NCBI RefSeq assembly: GCF_048773025.1
Contig: NW_027413957.1
Location: 3,038,001-3,102,000, forward strand
Source: Camelus bactrianus
Lineage: Eukaryota > Chordata > Mammalia > Artiodactyla > Camelidae
Length of the DNA: 64,000 bases
Reading direction: 5' to 3'
In this document: piece after piece, positions 50,626 to 62,350 of the stretch
How positions within the stretch are numbered: position 1 is the stretch's first letter
Layout of the letters: each line of letters starts with the position of its first letter
Notes under the pieces: model-generated
The model's input: the letters and a program-made list of their open reading frames with translations, nothing else
Databases searched by the model: none
What the model was told of the DNA's origin: nothing
Made by a program: the position numbers and the translations under genes

Positions 50626-53600
50626 TACCTCCCCTTATATATGTATGGAGTGGTGTTTGCAACTGAAAAGAAACTTTGTGTTCCCAACAAGCTAGGTGAA
50701 GGACGGCTTTCACACACACTTATATCTCAGAACTAAGCTTGTGGAGAGACGTTCGTTCATCTAGCACAAAGGCAACGGGTTACAGGAGAAATTTTACTCT
50801 GGTTTCACAATGTGTTTCCTAATGCCGGTTTGAAGTTCCTGCAGTTTTCACTGGAAAACCGAGTTGGAGCTTGTACCTACCCACATATATGTATGGAGTG
50901 TAGTTTGCAACTGAAAAGAAACTATGTGTTCCCAAAATGCTAGCTGAAGGACGGCTTCCACACACACTAATCTCTTAGAACTCAGCATGTGGAAAGACGT
51001 TCGTTCACCTAGCACCAAGGGAAAGGGTTGCAGGAGGAACTTTTACTCCGGTTTCTCAGTCTTTTTCCTAGTGGCGGTTTGAAGTTCCTGCAGTTTACAC
51101 TGTAAAACTTAGTTGGAGCTAGTAACTCCCCATATATATTTATGGATTGGAGTTTTCATCTGAAAATAAGCATTGTGTTTCCAACAATCTAGGTGAAGTA
51201 CGGCATCCACACACACATATCTCTGAGAACTGAGCATGTGGAGAGACGTTCGTTCATCTAGCACCAAGGGAACGGGTTTCAGGAGAAACTTTTTATCTGC
51301 TATCTCAGTCTGTTCTTTAGTGGCCGTTTGAAGCTCCTGCAATTTTCACTGTAAAACCGAATTGGAGCTAGAACCTCCCCCTATATATGTACGGAATGGA
51401 GCTGAAACCGAAAAGAAACTTTGTGTTCCCAACAACCGATTTGAAGGATGGCTTTCACACACACTTAACTCTCAGAACTGAGCATGTGGAGACACGTTCG
51501 TTCATCTAACACCAACTGAACGGGTTGCAGGAGAAACTTTTACTCTCGTTTCTCAATCTGTTTCCTAGTGGCGGTTTGAACTTCCTGCAGTTTTCACTGT
51601 AAAACCGAGTTGGATCTAGTACCTACCTATATATATATGTATGGAGTGGGGTTTGCAACTGAAAAGAACCTTTGTGTTCCCAAAAATCTAGGTGAAGAAC
51701 GGCTTTCACTCACACTTATCTCTCAGAACTAAGCTTGTGGAGAGACGTTCGTTCCTCTAGCACCAAGGGAAAGGTTTGTTGGAGAAACTTTTACTCTGGT
51801 TTCTAAATCTGATTCCTAGTGCCGGTTTGAAGTATCTGCAGTTTTCACTGTAAAACCGAGTTGGAGCTAGTTCCTCCCCATATATATGTATGGAATGGAG
51901 TTTGCAAATAAAAAGAAACTTTGTGTTCTGAACAAGCTAGGTGAAGTACGGCTTTCACACACACTTATCTCTCAGATCTGAATATGTGGAGAGACGTTCG
52001 TTCACCTAGCACCAAGGGAAAGGGTTGCAGGAGAAACTTTTACTCTGGTTATCAGTCTGTTTCCTAGTGCCGGTTTGATTTTCCTGCAGTTTTCACTGGA
52101 AACCCGAGTTGGAGCTAGTACCTCACCATATATATGTATGGAGTGGAATTTGCAACTGTAAAAACTTTGTGTTCCCAACAAGCTAGGTGAAGGACGGCTT
52201 TCACTCACAATTATCTCTCAGAACTGAGCATGTGGAGAGACGTTCGTTCACCTAGCACCAAGGGAACGGTTTGCAGGAGAAACTTTTACACTGGTTTCAC
52301 AGTCTTTTTCCTAGTGCCGGTTTGAAGTTCCTGCAGTTTTCACTGTAAAACCGAGTTGGAGCTAGTACCTCCCGTTATATATGTATGGAGTGGAGTTTGC
52401 AACTGAAAAGAAACTTTGTGTTCCCAACAAGCTAGGTGAATAACGGCTTTCACACACACTTATATCTCAGAACTAAGCTTGTGGAGAGACGTTCGTTCAC
52501 CTAGCACAAAGGGAACGGGTTACAGGAGAAATTTTTACTCTGGTTTCACAGTCTGTTTCCTAATGCCGGTTTGAATTTCCTGCAGATTTCACTGGAAAAA
52601 CGAGTTGGAGCTTGTACCTACCCATATATATGTATGGAGTGAAGTTTGCATCTGAAAAGAAACTTTGTGTTCCCAACAAGCTAGGTGAAGTACGGCTTCC
52701 ACACACACATATCTCTGAGAACTGAGCATGTGGAGAGACGTTCGTTCATCTAGCACCAAGGGAACGGGTTGCAGGAGAAACTTTTACTCTGGTTTCTCAG
52801 TCAGTTTCCTAATGCCGTTTTGAATTTCCTGCAGTTTTCACTGTAATACCGAGTTGGATCTAGTACCACCCCCTATATATGCATGGAGTGGAGTTTGCAA
52901 CTGAAAATAAGCATTGGGTTCCCAACAAGCTATATGAAGTACGGCTTACACACACACTTATATCTCAGAACTAAGCTTGTGGAGAGACGTTCGTTCATCT
53001 AGCACCAAGGGAACTGGTTGCAGGAGAAACTTTTACACTGGTTTCACAGTCTTTTTCCTAGTGCCGTTTTGAAGTTCCTGCAGTTTTCACTGTAAAACCG
53101 AGTTGGAGCTAGTACCTCCCCTTATATATGTATGGAGTGGAGTTTGCAACTGAAAAGAAACTTTCTGTTCCCAACAAGGTAGATGAAGGACGTCCTTCAC
53201 AAACATTTATCTCTCAGAACTGAGCATGTGGAGAGACGTTAGTTTACCTAGCACCAAGGGAAAGGGTTGCAGTTGAAACTTTTACTCTGGATTTCAGTCT
53301 GTTTCCTAGTGCCGGTTTGATGTTCCTGCAGTTTTCACCCTAAACGGAGATCGAGCTAGTACCTCCCCATATATATGTATGGAGTGGAGTTTGCAACTGA
53401 AAAGAAACTTTGTGTTCCCAACAAGCAAGGTGAAGGACAGCTTTCACACACATTTATCTCTCACAACTAAGCTTGTGGAGAGACGTTCGTTCATATAGAA
53501 CAAAGGGAACGGATTACAGGCTAAACTTTTACTCTTGTTTCACAGTCTGTTTCCTAATGCCGGTTTGAATTTCCTGCAGTTTTCACTGGAAAACCGAGTT

Positions 53601-55690
53601 GGAGCTAGTACCTACCCATATATATGTATGGAGTGGAGTTTGCAACTGAAAAGAATCTTTGTGTTCCCAACAAGCTAGCTGAAGGACGGCTTTCACACAC
53701 ACATAACTCTCAGAACTGAGCATGTGGATAGACGTTCGTTCACCTAGCACCAAGGGAACGGTTGCAGGAGGAACTTTTTCTCCGGTTTCTCAGTCTTTTT
53801 ACTAATGGCGGTTTGAAGTTCCTGCAGTTTTCACTGTAAAACCGAGTTGGAGCTAGTACCTCCCCATATATATGTATGGAGTGGAGTTTGCAACTAATAA
53901 GAAACTTTGTGTTCCCAACAAGCTAGGGGAAATACGGCTTCCACACACACTTATCTCTGAGAACTGAGCATATGGAGAGACGTTCGTTCATCTAGTACCA
54001 AGGGAAAGGGTTGCAGGAGAAACTTTTACTCTGGTTTCTCAGTCTGTTTCCTAGTGCCGGTTTGAATTTCCTGCAGTTTCCACTGTAAAACCGAGTTGGA
54101 TCTAGTACCACCCCCTATATATGCATGGAGTGGAGTTTGCAACTGAAAATAAGCGTTGTGTTCCCAACAAGATATATGAAGGACGGCTTTCACACACAAT
54201 TCCCTCTCAGAACTGAGCATGTGGAGAGACGTTCGTTCATCAAGCGCAAAGGGAACGGGTTGCAGGAGAAACTTTTACTCTGTTATCTCAGTCTTTTTCC
54301 TAGTGGCGGTCTGAAGTTCCTGCAGTTTTCACTGTAAAACCGAGTTGGAGCTAGTACCTCCCCTTATATATGAATGGAGTGGAGATTGCAACTGAAAAGA
54401 AGCTTTGTGTTCCCAACAAGCTAGATGAAGGACGGCCTTCACACACATTTATCTCTCAGAACTGAGCATGTGGATAGACTTTCGTTCATCTAGCACCAAG
54501 GGAACTGGTTGCAGGAGAAATTTTACTCTAGTTTCTCAGTCACATTCCTAGTGCCGGTTTGAAGTTCCTGCAGTTTTCACTGTGAAACCGAGTTGGATCT
54601 AATACCAACCCCTATATATGCATGGAGTGGAGATTGCAACTGAAAATAAGCATTGTGTTCCCAACAAGCAAAGGTGATGCACGGCTTTCACACACACTTA
54701 TCTCTAGAACTGAGTACGTGGAAAGACGTTCGTTCACCTAGCACCAAGGGAACGGTTGGCAGGAGAAACTTTTCTCTGGTTTCTCAGTCTGTTTCCTAGT
54801 ACCGGTTTGATGTTCCTGCAGTTTTCACTGTAAAACCGTGTTGGAGCTGGTACCTCCCCATATATATGTATAGAGTGGAATTAGCAACTTAAAAGAAACT
54901 TTGTGTTCCCAGCAAGCAAGGTGAAGGACGGCTTTCACACACACTTATCTCTCAGAACTGAGCATGTGGAGAGACGTTCGTTCATCTAGCACCAAGGGAA
55001 CTCTTTGCAAGAGAAACTTTTACTCCGGTTTCTCAGTCTGTTTCCTAGTTCCGGTTTGAATTTCCTGCAGTTTTCACTGTAAAACCGAGTTTTAGCTAGT
55101 ACCTCCGCATATATATGCATGGAGTGGAGTTTGCAACTGAAAATAAGCATTGTGTTCCCAACAAGCTATGTGAAGGACGGCTTTCACACACACATATATC
55201 TCAGAACTAAGCTTGTCGAGAGACGTTCGTTCATCTAGCACCAAGGGAACGGGTTGCAGGAGAAACATTTACACTAGTTTCACAGTCTTTTTCCTAGTGC
55301 CGGTTTGAAGTTCCTGCAGTTTTCACTGTAAAACCGAGTTGGAGCTAGTACCTTCCCTTATATATGAATGGAGTGGAGTTTGCAACTGAAAAGAAACTTT
55401 GTGTTCCCAACAAGCTAGATGAAGGACGGCCTTCACACACATTTATCTATCAGAACTGAGTAGGTGGAGAGACGTTTGTTCATCTAGCACCAAGGGAACG
55501 TGTTGCAGGAGAAATTTTACTCTAGTTTCTCAGTCACTTTCCTAGTGCCGGTTTGAAATTCCTGCAGTTTTCACTGTAAAACCGAGTTGGATCTAATACC
55601 TCCCCCTATATATGTATGGAGTGGAGTTTGCAATTGAAAAGAAACTTTGTGTTCCCAACATACTAGGTGAAGTACGGCTTTCACACACAT
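50626..55690 (+). repeat. Linker between the two 8-unit HOR blocks (about 20 units)
   Basis: The linker starts with module B and then follows the order of the 25.15-29.3 kb segment (offset 26,081 bp), with a patch like 34.23-34.83 kb at 54.35-54.95 kb. Its A-to-A span is 5,965 bp (49,883 to 55,848), or 24 units, nearly the same as the older 18,097 to 24,057 span (5,960 bp). A TA-expanded AT block, ACCTATATATATATG (near 51,626), is shared only with 63,306. Confidence 0.8.
50692..51519 (+). repeat. Module B, copy 6
   Basis: The segment follows copy 3 of the HOR. It carries CACAATGTG, CCCACATATATG, CCAAAATGCTAGC, CTGAAAATAAGCATTGTG with TTTCCAACAATC, and the marker AACAACCGAT (51,431). The AAAATGC and TTTCC changes are shared only with the copy at 62,374, which makes those two sister copies. 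Confidence 0.85.
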
Positions 55691-55738
55691 TTATCTCTCA
55701 GAACTGAGCATGTGGAGAGACGTTCGTTCACCTAGCAC

Positions 55739-57726
55739 CAAAGTAACGGGTTGCAGGAGAAACTTTTACTATGGTTATCATTCTGTTTCCTAGTGCCGGT
55801 ATTATGTTCCTGCAGTTTTCACCTTAAAAGGAGATGGAGCTAGTACCCTCAACATATATATGTATGGAGTGGAGTTTGCAACTGAAATGAAACTTTGTGT
55901 TCCCAACAAGCTACATGAAGGACGGCTTTCACACACAATTATCTCTCAGAAATAAGCTTGTGGAGAGACGTTCGTTCATCTAGCACCAAGGGAACGGGTT
56001 GCAGGAGAAACTTTTACTCTGGTTTCTGAGTCTGTTTCCTAGTGCCTGTTTGAAGTTCCTGCAGTTATCACTGTAAAAACGATTTGGAGCTAGTTCCTCC
56101 CCATATACATGTATGGATAGGAGTTTGCATCTAAAAAGAAACTTTGTGATCACAACAAGCTAAGTGAAGGACGGCTTTCACACACACTTATCTCTCAGAA
56201 CTGAGCATGTGGAGAGACTTTCGTTCACCAAGCACCAAGGGAACTCTTTGCAGGAGAAACTTTTTCTCTGGTTTCTCAGTCTGTTTCCTAGTGCCGGTTT
56301 GAAGTTCCTGCAGTTTTCACTGGAAACCCGAGTTGGAGCTAGTACCTCACCATATATATGTATGGAGTGGAATTTGCAACTGAAAAAGCTTTGTGTTCCC
56401 AACAAGCTAGTTGAAGGACGGCTTTCACTCACACTTATCTCTCAGAACTGAGCATGTGGAGAGACGATCGTTCATCTAGCAAAAAAGGGAACGGGTTACA
56501 TGAGAAACTTTTACTCTGGTTTCTCAGTCTGTTTCCTAGTGCCGGTATGATTTTCCTGCAGTTTTCAATGTAAAACCGATTTGGAGCTAGTACCTACCCA
56601 TATATATGTATGGAGTGGAGTTTGCAACTGAAAAGAATCTTTGTGTTCCCAACAAGCTAAGTGAAGGTCGGCTTTCACACACACTTATATCTCAGAACTA
56701 AGCTTGTGGAGAGACGTTCGTTCATCTAGCACAAAGGCAACGGGTTACAGGTTAAACTTTTACTCTGGTTTCACAGTCTGTTTCCTAATGTCGTTTTGAA
56801 TTTCCTGCAGTTTTCACTGGAAACCGAGTTGGAGCTAGTACCTACCCATATATATGTATGGAGTGGAGTTTGCAACTGAAAAGAAACTTTGTGTTCCCAA
56901 CAAGCTAGCTGAAGTACGGCTTTCACACACACATAACTCTCAGAACTGAGCATGTGGATAGACGTTCGTTCACCTAGCACCAAGGGAACGGGTTGCAGGA
57001 GGAACTTTTTCTCCGGTTTCTCAGTCTTTTTACTAGTGGCGGTTTGAAGTTCCTGCAGTTTTCACTGGAAAACCGAGTTGGAGCTAGTACCTACCCATAT
57101 ATATGTATGGAGTGGAGTTTGCAACTGAAAAGAAACTTTGTGTTCCCAACAAGCTAGAGGAAATACGGCTTCAACACACACTTATCTCTGAGAACTGAGC
57201 ATGTGGAGAGACGTTCGTTCATCTAGTACCAAGGGAACGGGTTGCAGGAGAAACTTTTATTCTGGTTTCTCAGTCTGTTTCCTAGTGCCGGTTTGAATTT
57301 CCTGCAGTTTCCACTGTAAAACCGAGTTGGATCTAGTACCACCCCCTATATATGCATGGAGTGGAGTTTGTAACTGAAAATAAGCGTTGTGTTCCCAACA
57401 AGCTAGGTGATGCACGGCTTTCACACACACTTATCTCTCAGAACTGAGTACGTGGAAAGAAGTTCGTTCACCTAGCACCAAGGGAACGGGTGGCAGGAGA
57501 AACTTTTCTCTGTTTTCTCAGTCTGTTTCCTAGTACCGGTTTGATGTTCCTGCAGTTTTCACTGTAAAACCGAGTTGGAGCTAGTACCTCCCCTTATATA
57601 TGTATGGAGTGGAGTTTGCAACTGAAAAGAAACTTTGTGTTCCCAAGAAGCTAGATGAAGGACGGATTTCACACACATTTATCTCTCAGAACTGAGCATG
57701 TGGAGAGACGTTCGTTCACCTAGCAC
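55739..57726 (+). repeat. 8-unit HOR block 2, copy 1 (1,988 bp)
   Basis: The copy is set to start at CAAAGTAACGG. It has a one-base-shorter A run, CACTGGAAACCGAG (near 56,819), shared with copy 2. It also has CTACATGAAGG and GGAGTTTGCATC, which give it some of the states seen in block 1 copy 1. Confidence 0.9.
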
Positions 57727-59714
57727 CAAAGTAACGGGTTGCAGGAGAAACTTTTACTATGGTTATCATTCTGTTTCCTAGTGCCGGTATTATGTTCCTG
57801 CAGTTTTCACCTTAAAAGGAGATGGAGCTAGTACCCTCAACATATATATGTATGGAGTGGAGTTTGCAACTGAAATGAAACTTTGTGTTCCCAACAAGCT
57901 ACGTGAAGGACGGCTTTCACACACAATTATCTCTCAGAAATAAGCTTGTGGAGAGACGTTCGTTCATCTAGCACCAAGGGAACGGGTTGCAGGAGAAACT
58001 TTTACTCTGGTTTCTGAGTCTGTTTCCTAGTGCCTGTTTGAAGTTCCTGCAGTTATCACTGTAAAAACGATTTGGAGCTAGTTCCTCCCCATATACATGT
58101 ATGGATAGGAGTTTGCAACTAAAAAGAAACTTTGTGATCACAACAAGCTAAGTGAAGGACGGCTTTCACACACACTTATCTCTCAGAACTGAGCATGTGG
58201 AGAGACTTTCGTTCACCAAGCACCAAGGGAACTCTTTGCAGGAGAAACTTTTTCTCTGGTTTCTCAGTCTGTTTCCTAGTGCCGGTTTGAAGTTCCTGCA
58301 GTTTTCACTGGAAACCCGAGTTGGAGCTAGTACCTCACCATATATATGTATGGAGTGGAATTTGCAACTGAAAAAGCTTTGTGTTCCCAACAAGCTAGTT
58401 GAAGGACGGCTTTCACTCACACTTATCTCTCAGAACTGAGCATGTGGAGAGACGATCGTTCATCTAGCAAAAAAGGGAACGGGTTACATGAGAAACTTTT
58501 ACTCTGGTTTCTCAGTCTGTTTCCTAGTGCCGGTATGATTTTCCTGCAGTTTTCAATGTAAAACCGATTTGGAGCTAGTACCTACCCATATATATGTATG
58601 GAGTGGAGTTTGCAACTGAAAAGAATCTTTGTGTTCCCAACAAGCTAAGTGAAGGTCGGCTTTCACACACACTTATATCTCAGAACTAAGCTTGTGGAGA
58701 GACGTTCGTTCATCTAGCACAAAGGCAACGGGTTACAGGTTAAACTTTTACTCTGGTTTCACAGTCTGTTTCCTAATGTCGTTTTGAATTTCCTGCAGTT
58801 TTCACTGGAAACCGAGTTGGAGCTAGTACCTACCCATATATATGTATGGAGTGGAGTTTGCAACTGAAAAGAAACTTTGTGTTCCCAACAAGCTAGCTGA
58901 AGTACGGCTTTCACACACACATAACTCTCAGAACTGAGCATGTGGATAGACGTTCGTTCACCTAGCACCAAGGGAACGGGTTGCAGGAGGAACTTTTTCT
59001 CCGGTTTCTCAGTCTTTTTACTAGTGGCGGTTTGAAGTTCCTGCAGTTTTCACTGGAAAACCGAGTTGGAGCTAGTACCTACCCATATATATGTATGGAG
59101 TGGAGTTTGCAACTGAAAAGAAACTTTGTGTTCCCAACAAGCTAGAGGAAATACGGCTTCAACACACACTTATCTCTGAGAACTGAGCATGTGGAGAGAC
59201 GTTCGTTCATCTAGTACCAAGGGAACGGGTTGCAGGAGAAACTTTTATTCTGGTTTCTCAGTCTGTTTCCTAGTGCCGGTTTGAATTTCCTGCAGTTTCC
59301 ACTGTAAAACCGAGTTGGATCTAGTACCACCCCCTATATATGCATGGAGTGGAGTTTGTAACTGAAAATAAGCGTTGTGTTCCCAACAAGCTAGGTGATG
59401 CACGGCTTTCACACACACTTATCTCTCAGAACTGAGTACGTGGAAAGAAGTTCGTTCACCTAGCACCAAGGGAACGGGTGGCAGGAGAAACTTTTCTCTG
59501 TTTTCTCAGTCTGTTTCCTAGTACCGGTTTGATGTTCCTGCAGTTTTCACTGTAAAACCGAGTTGGAGCTAGTACCTCCCCTTATATATGTATGGAGTGG
59601 AGTTTGCAACTGAAAAGAAACTTTGTGTTCCCAAGAAGCTAGATGAAGGACGGATTTCACACACATTTATCTCTCAGAACTGAGCATGTGGAGAGACGTT
59701 CGTTCACCTAGCAC
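57727..59714 (+). repeat. 8-unit HOR block 2, copy 2 (1,988 bp)
   Basis: This copy is nearly identical to copy 1 and carries the same short A run (near 58,808). It has CTACGTGAAGG and GGAGTTTGCAAC, as copies 3 and 4 do. Confidence 0.9.
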
Positions 59715-61703
59715 CAAAGTAACGGGTTGCAGGAGAAACTTTTACTATGGTTATCATTCTGTTTCCTAGTGCCGGTATTATGTTCCTGCAGTTTTCACCT
59801 TAAAAGGAGATGGAGCTAGTACCCTCAACATATATATGTATGGAGTGGAGTTTGCAACTGAAATGAAACTTTGTGTTCCCAACAAGCTACGTGAAGGACG
59901 GCTTTCACACACAATTATCTCTCAGAAATAAGCTTGTGGAGAGACGTTCGTTCATCTAGCACCAAGGGAACGGGTTGCAGGAGAAACTTTTACTCTGGTT
60001 TCTGAGTCTGTTTCCTAGTGCCTGTTTGAAGTTCCTGCAGTTATCACTGTAAAAACGATTTGGAGCTAGTTCCTCCCCATATACATGTATGGATAGGAGT
60101 TTGCAACTAAAAAGAAACTTTGTGATCACAACAAGCTAAGTGAAGGACGGCTTTCACACACACTTATCTCTCAGAACTGAGCATGTGGAGAGACTTTCGT
60201 TCACCAAGCACCAAGGGAACTCTTTGCAGGAGAAACTTTTTCTCTGGTTTCTCAGTCTGTTTCCTAGTGCCGGTTTGAAGTTCCTGCAGTTTTCACTGGA
60301 AACCCGAGTTGGAGCTAGTACCTCACCATATATATGTATGGAGTGGAATTTGCAACTGAAAAAGCTTTGTGTTCCCAACAAGCTAGTTGAAGGACGGCTT
60401 TCACTCACACTTATCTCTCAGAACTGAGCATGTGGAGAGACGATCGTTCATCTAGCAAAAAAGGGAACGGGTTACATGAGAAACTTTTACTCTGGTTTCT
60501 CAGTCTGTTTCCTAGTGCCGGTATGATTTTCCTGCAGTTTTCAATGTAAAACCGATTTGGAGCTAGTACCTACCCATATATATGTATGGAGTGGAGTTTG
60601 CAACTGAAAAGAATCTTTGTGTTCCCAACAAGCTAAGTGAAGGTCGGCTTTCACACACACTTATATCTCAGAACTAAGCTTGTGGAGAGACGTTCGTTCA
60701 TCTAGCACAAAGGCAACGGGTTACAGGTTAAACTTTTACTCTGGTTTCACAGTCTGTTTCCTAATGTCGTTTTGAATTTCCTGCAGTTTTCACTGGAAAA
60801 CCGAGTTGGAGCTAGTACCTACCCATATATATGTATGGAGTGGAGTTTGCAACTGAAAAGAAACTTTGTGTTCCCAACAAGCTAGCTGAAGTACGGCTTT
60901 CACACACACATAACTCTCAGAACTGAGCATGTGGATAGACGTTCGTTCACCTAGCACCAAGGGAACGGGTTGCAGGAGGAACTTTTTCTCCGGTTTCTCA
61001 GTCTTTTTACTAGTGGCGGTTTGAAGTTCCTGCAGTTTTCACTGGAAAACCGAGTTGGAGCTAGTACCTACCCATATATATGTATGGAGTGGAGTTTGCA
61101 ACTGAAAAGAAACTTTGTGTTCCCAACAAGCTAGAGGAAATACGGCTTCAACACACACTTATCTCTGAGAACTGAGCATGTGGAGAGACGTTCGTTCATC
61201 TAGTACCAAGGGAACGGGTTGCAGGAGAAACTTTTATTCTGGTTTCTCAGTCTGTTTCCTAGTGCCGGTTTGAATTTCCTGCAGTTTCCACTGTAAAACC
61301 GAGTTGGATCTAGTACCACCCCCTATATATGCATGGAGTGGAGTTTGTAACTGAAAATAAGCGTTGTGTTCCCAACAAGCTAGGTGATGCACGGCTTTCA
61401 CACACACTTATCTCTCAGAACTGAGTACGTGGAAAGAAGTTCGTTCACCTAGCACCAAGGGAACGGGTGGCAGGAGAAACTTTTCTCTGGTTTCTCAGTC
61501 TGTTTCCTAGTACCGGTTTGATGTTCCTGCAGTTTTCACTGTAAAACCGAGTTGGAGCTAGTACCTCCCCTTATATATGTATGGAGTGGAGTTTGCAACT
61601 GAAAAGAAACTTTGTGTTCCCAAGAAGCTAGATGAAGGACGGATTTCACACACATTTATCTCTCAGAACTGAGCATGTGGAGAGACGTTCGTTCACCTAG
61701 CAC
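59715..61703 (+). repeat. 8-unit HOR block 2, copy 3 (1,989 bp)
   Basis: This copy has the full A run, CACTGGAAAACCGAG (near 60,793), hence one base more than copies 1 and 2. Its unit 2 (near 61,490) reads TTCTCTGGTTTCTCAG, while the preceding HOR copies (47.6, 49.6, 57.5 and 59.5 kb) read TTCTCTGTTTTCTCAG. It therefore kept or regained the generic form. Confidence 0.9.
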
Positions 61704-62350
61704 CAAAGTAACGGGTTGCAGGAGAAACTTTTACTATGGTTATCATTCTGTTTCCTAGTGCCGGTATTATGTTCCTGCAGTTTTCACCTTAAAAGGAGAT
61801 GGAGCTAGTACCCTCAACATATATATGTATGGAGTGGAGTTTGCAACTGAAATGAAACTTTGTGTTCCCAACAAGCTACGTGAAGGACGGCTTTCACACA
61901 CAATTATCTCTCAGAAATAAGCTTGTGGAGAGACGTTCGTTCATCTAGCACCAAGGGAACGGGTTGCAGGAGAAACTTTTACTCTGGTTTCTGAGTCTGT
62001 TTCCTAGTGCCTGTTTGAAGTTCCTGCAGTTATCACTGTAAAAACGATTTGGAGCTAGTTCCTCCCCATATACATGTATGGATAGGAGTTTGCAACTAAA
62101 AAGAAACTTTGTGATCACAACAAGCTAAGTGAAGGACGGCTTTCACACACACTTATCTCTCAGAACTGAGCATGTGGAGAGACTTTCGTTCACCAAGCAC
62201 CAAGGGAACTCTTTGCAGGAGAAACTTTTTCTCTGGTTTCTCAGTCTGTTTCCTAGTGCCGGTTTGAAGTTCCTGCAGTTTTCACTGGAAACCCGAGTTG
62301 GAGCTAGTACCTCACCATATATATGTATGGAGTGGAATTTGCAACTGAAA
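61704..62350 (+). repeat. 8-unit HOR block 2, copy 4 (partial, about 2.6 units)
   Basis: The first three subtypes of module A are present. At GGAATTTGCAACTGAAAA (about 62,332-62,350) the sequence continues with GAATCTTTGTG rather than AGCTTTGTG. The fourth A subtype (AGCAAAAAAGGG) is skipped and module B begins. The join keeps the unit register. Confidence 0.85.

Larger units (their letters stand above)
55690..62350 (+). repeat. 8-unit HOR, block 2 (about 3.3 copies, period 1,988-1,989 bp)
   Basis: Self-similarity at 1,988-1,989 bp holds from within module A unit 1 (about 55,690) to about 62,350. A markers are at 55,848, 57,836, 59,824 and 61,813. The subtype order is as in block 1, but unit 8 lacks the converted tract. 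The left edge joins a CAACATACTAGGTG unit to module A. Confidence 0.93.

Noticed and set aside
51600-51640. Microsatellite of TA repeats at 51,626 and 63,306
   Set aside because: This is only one or two extra TA steps in the normal AT block. It is useful as a marker of sister copies but not a separate repeat.
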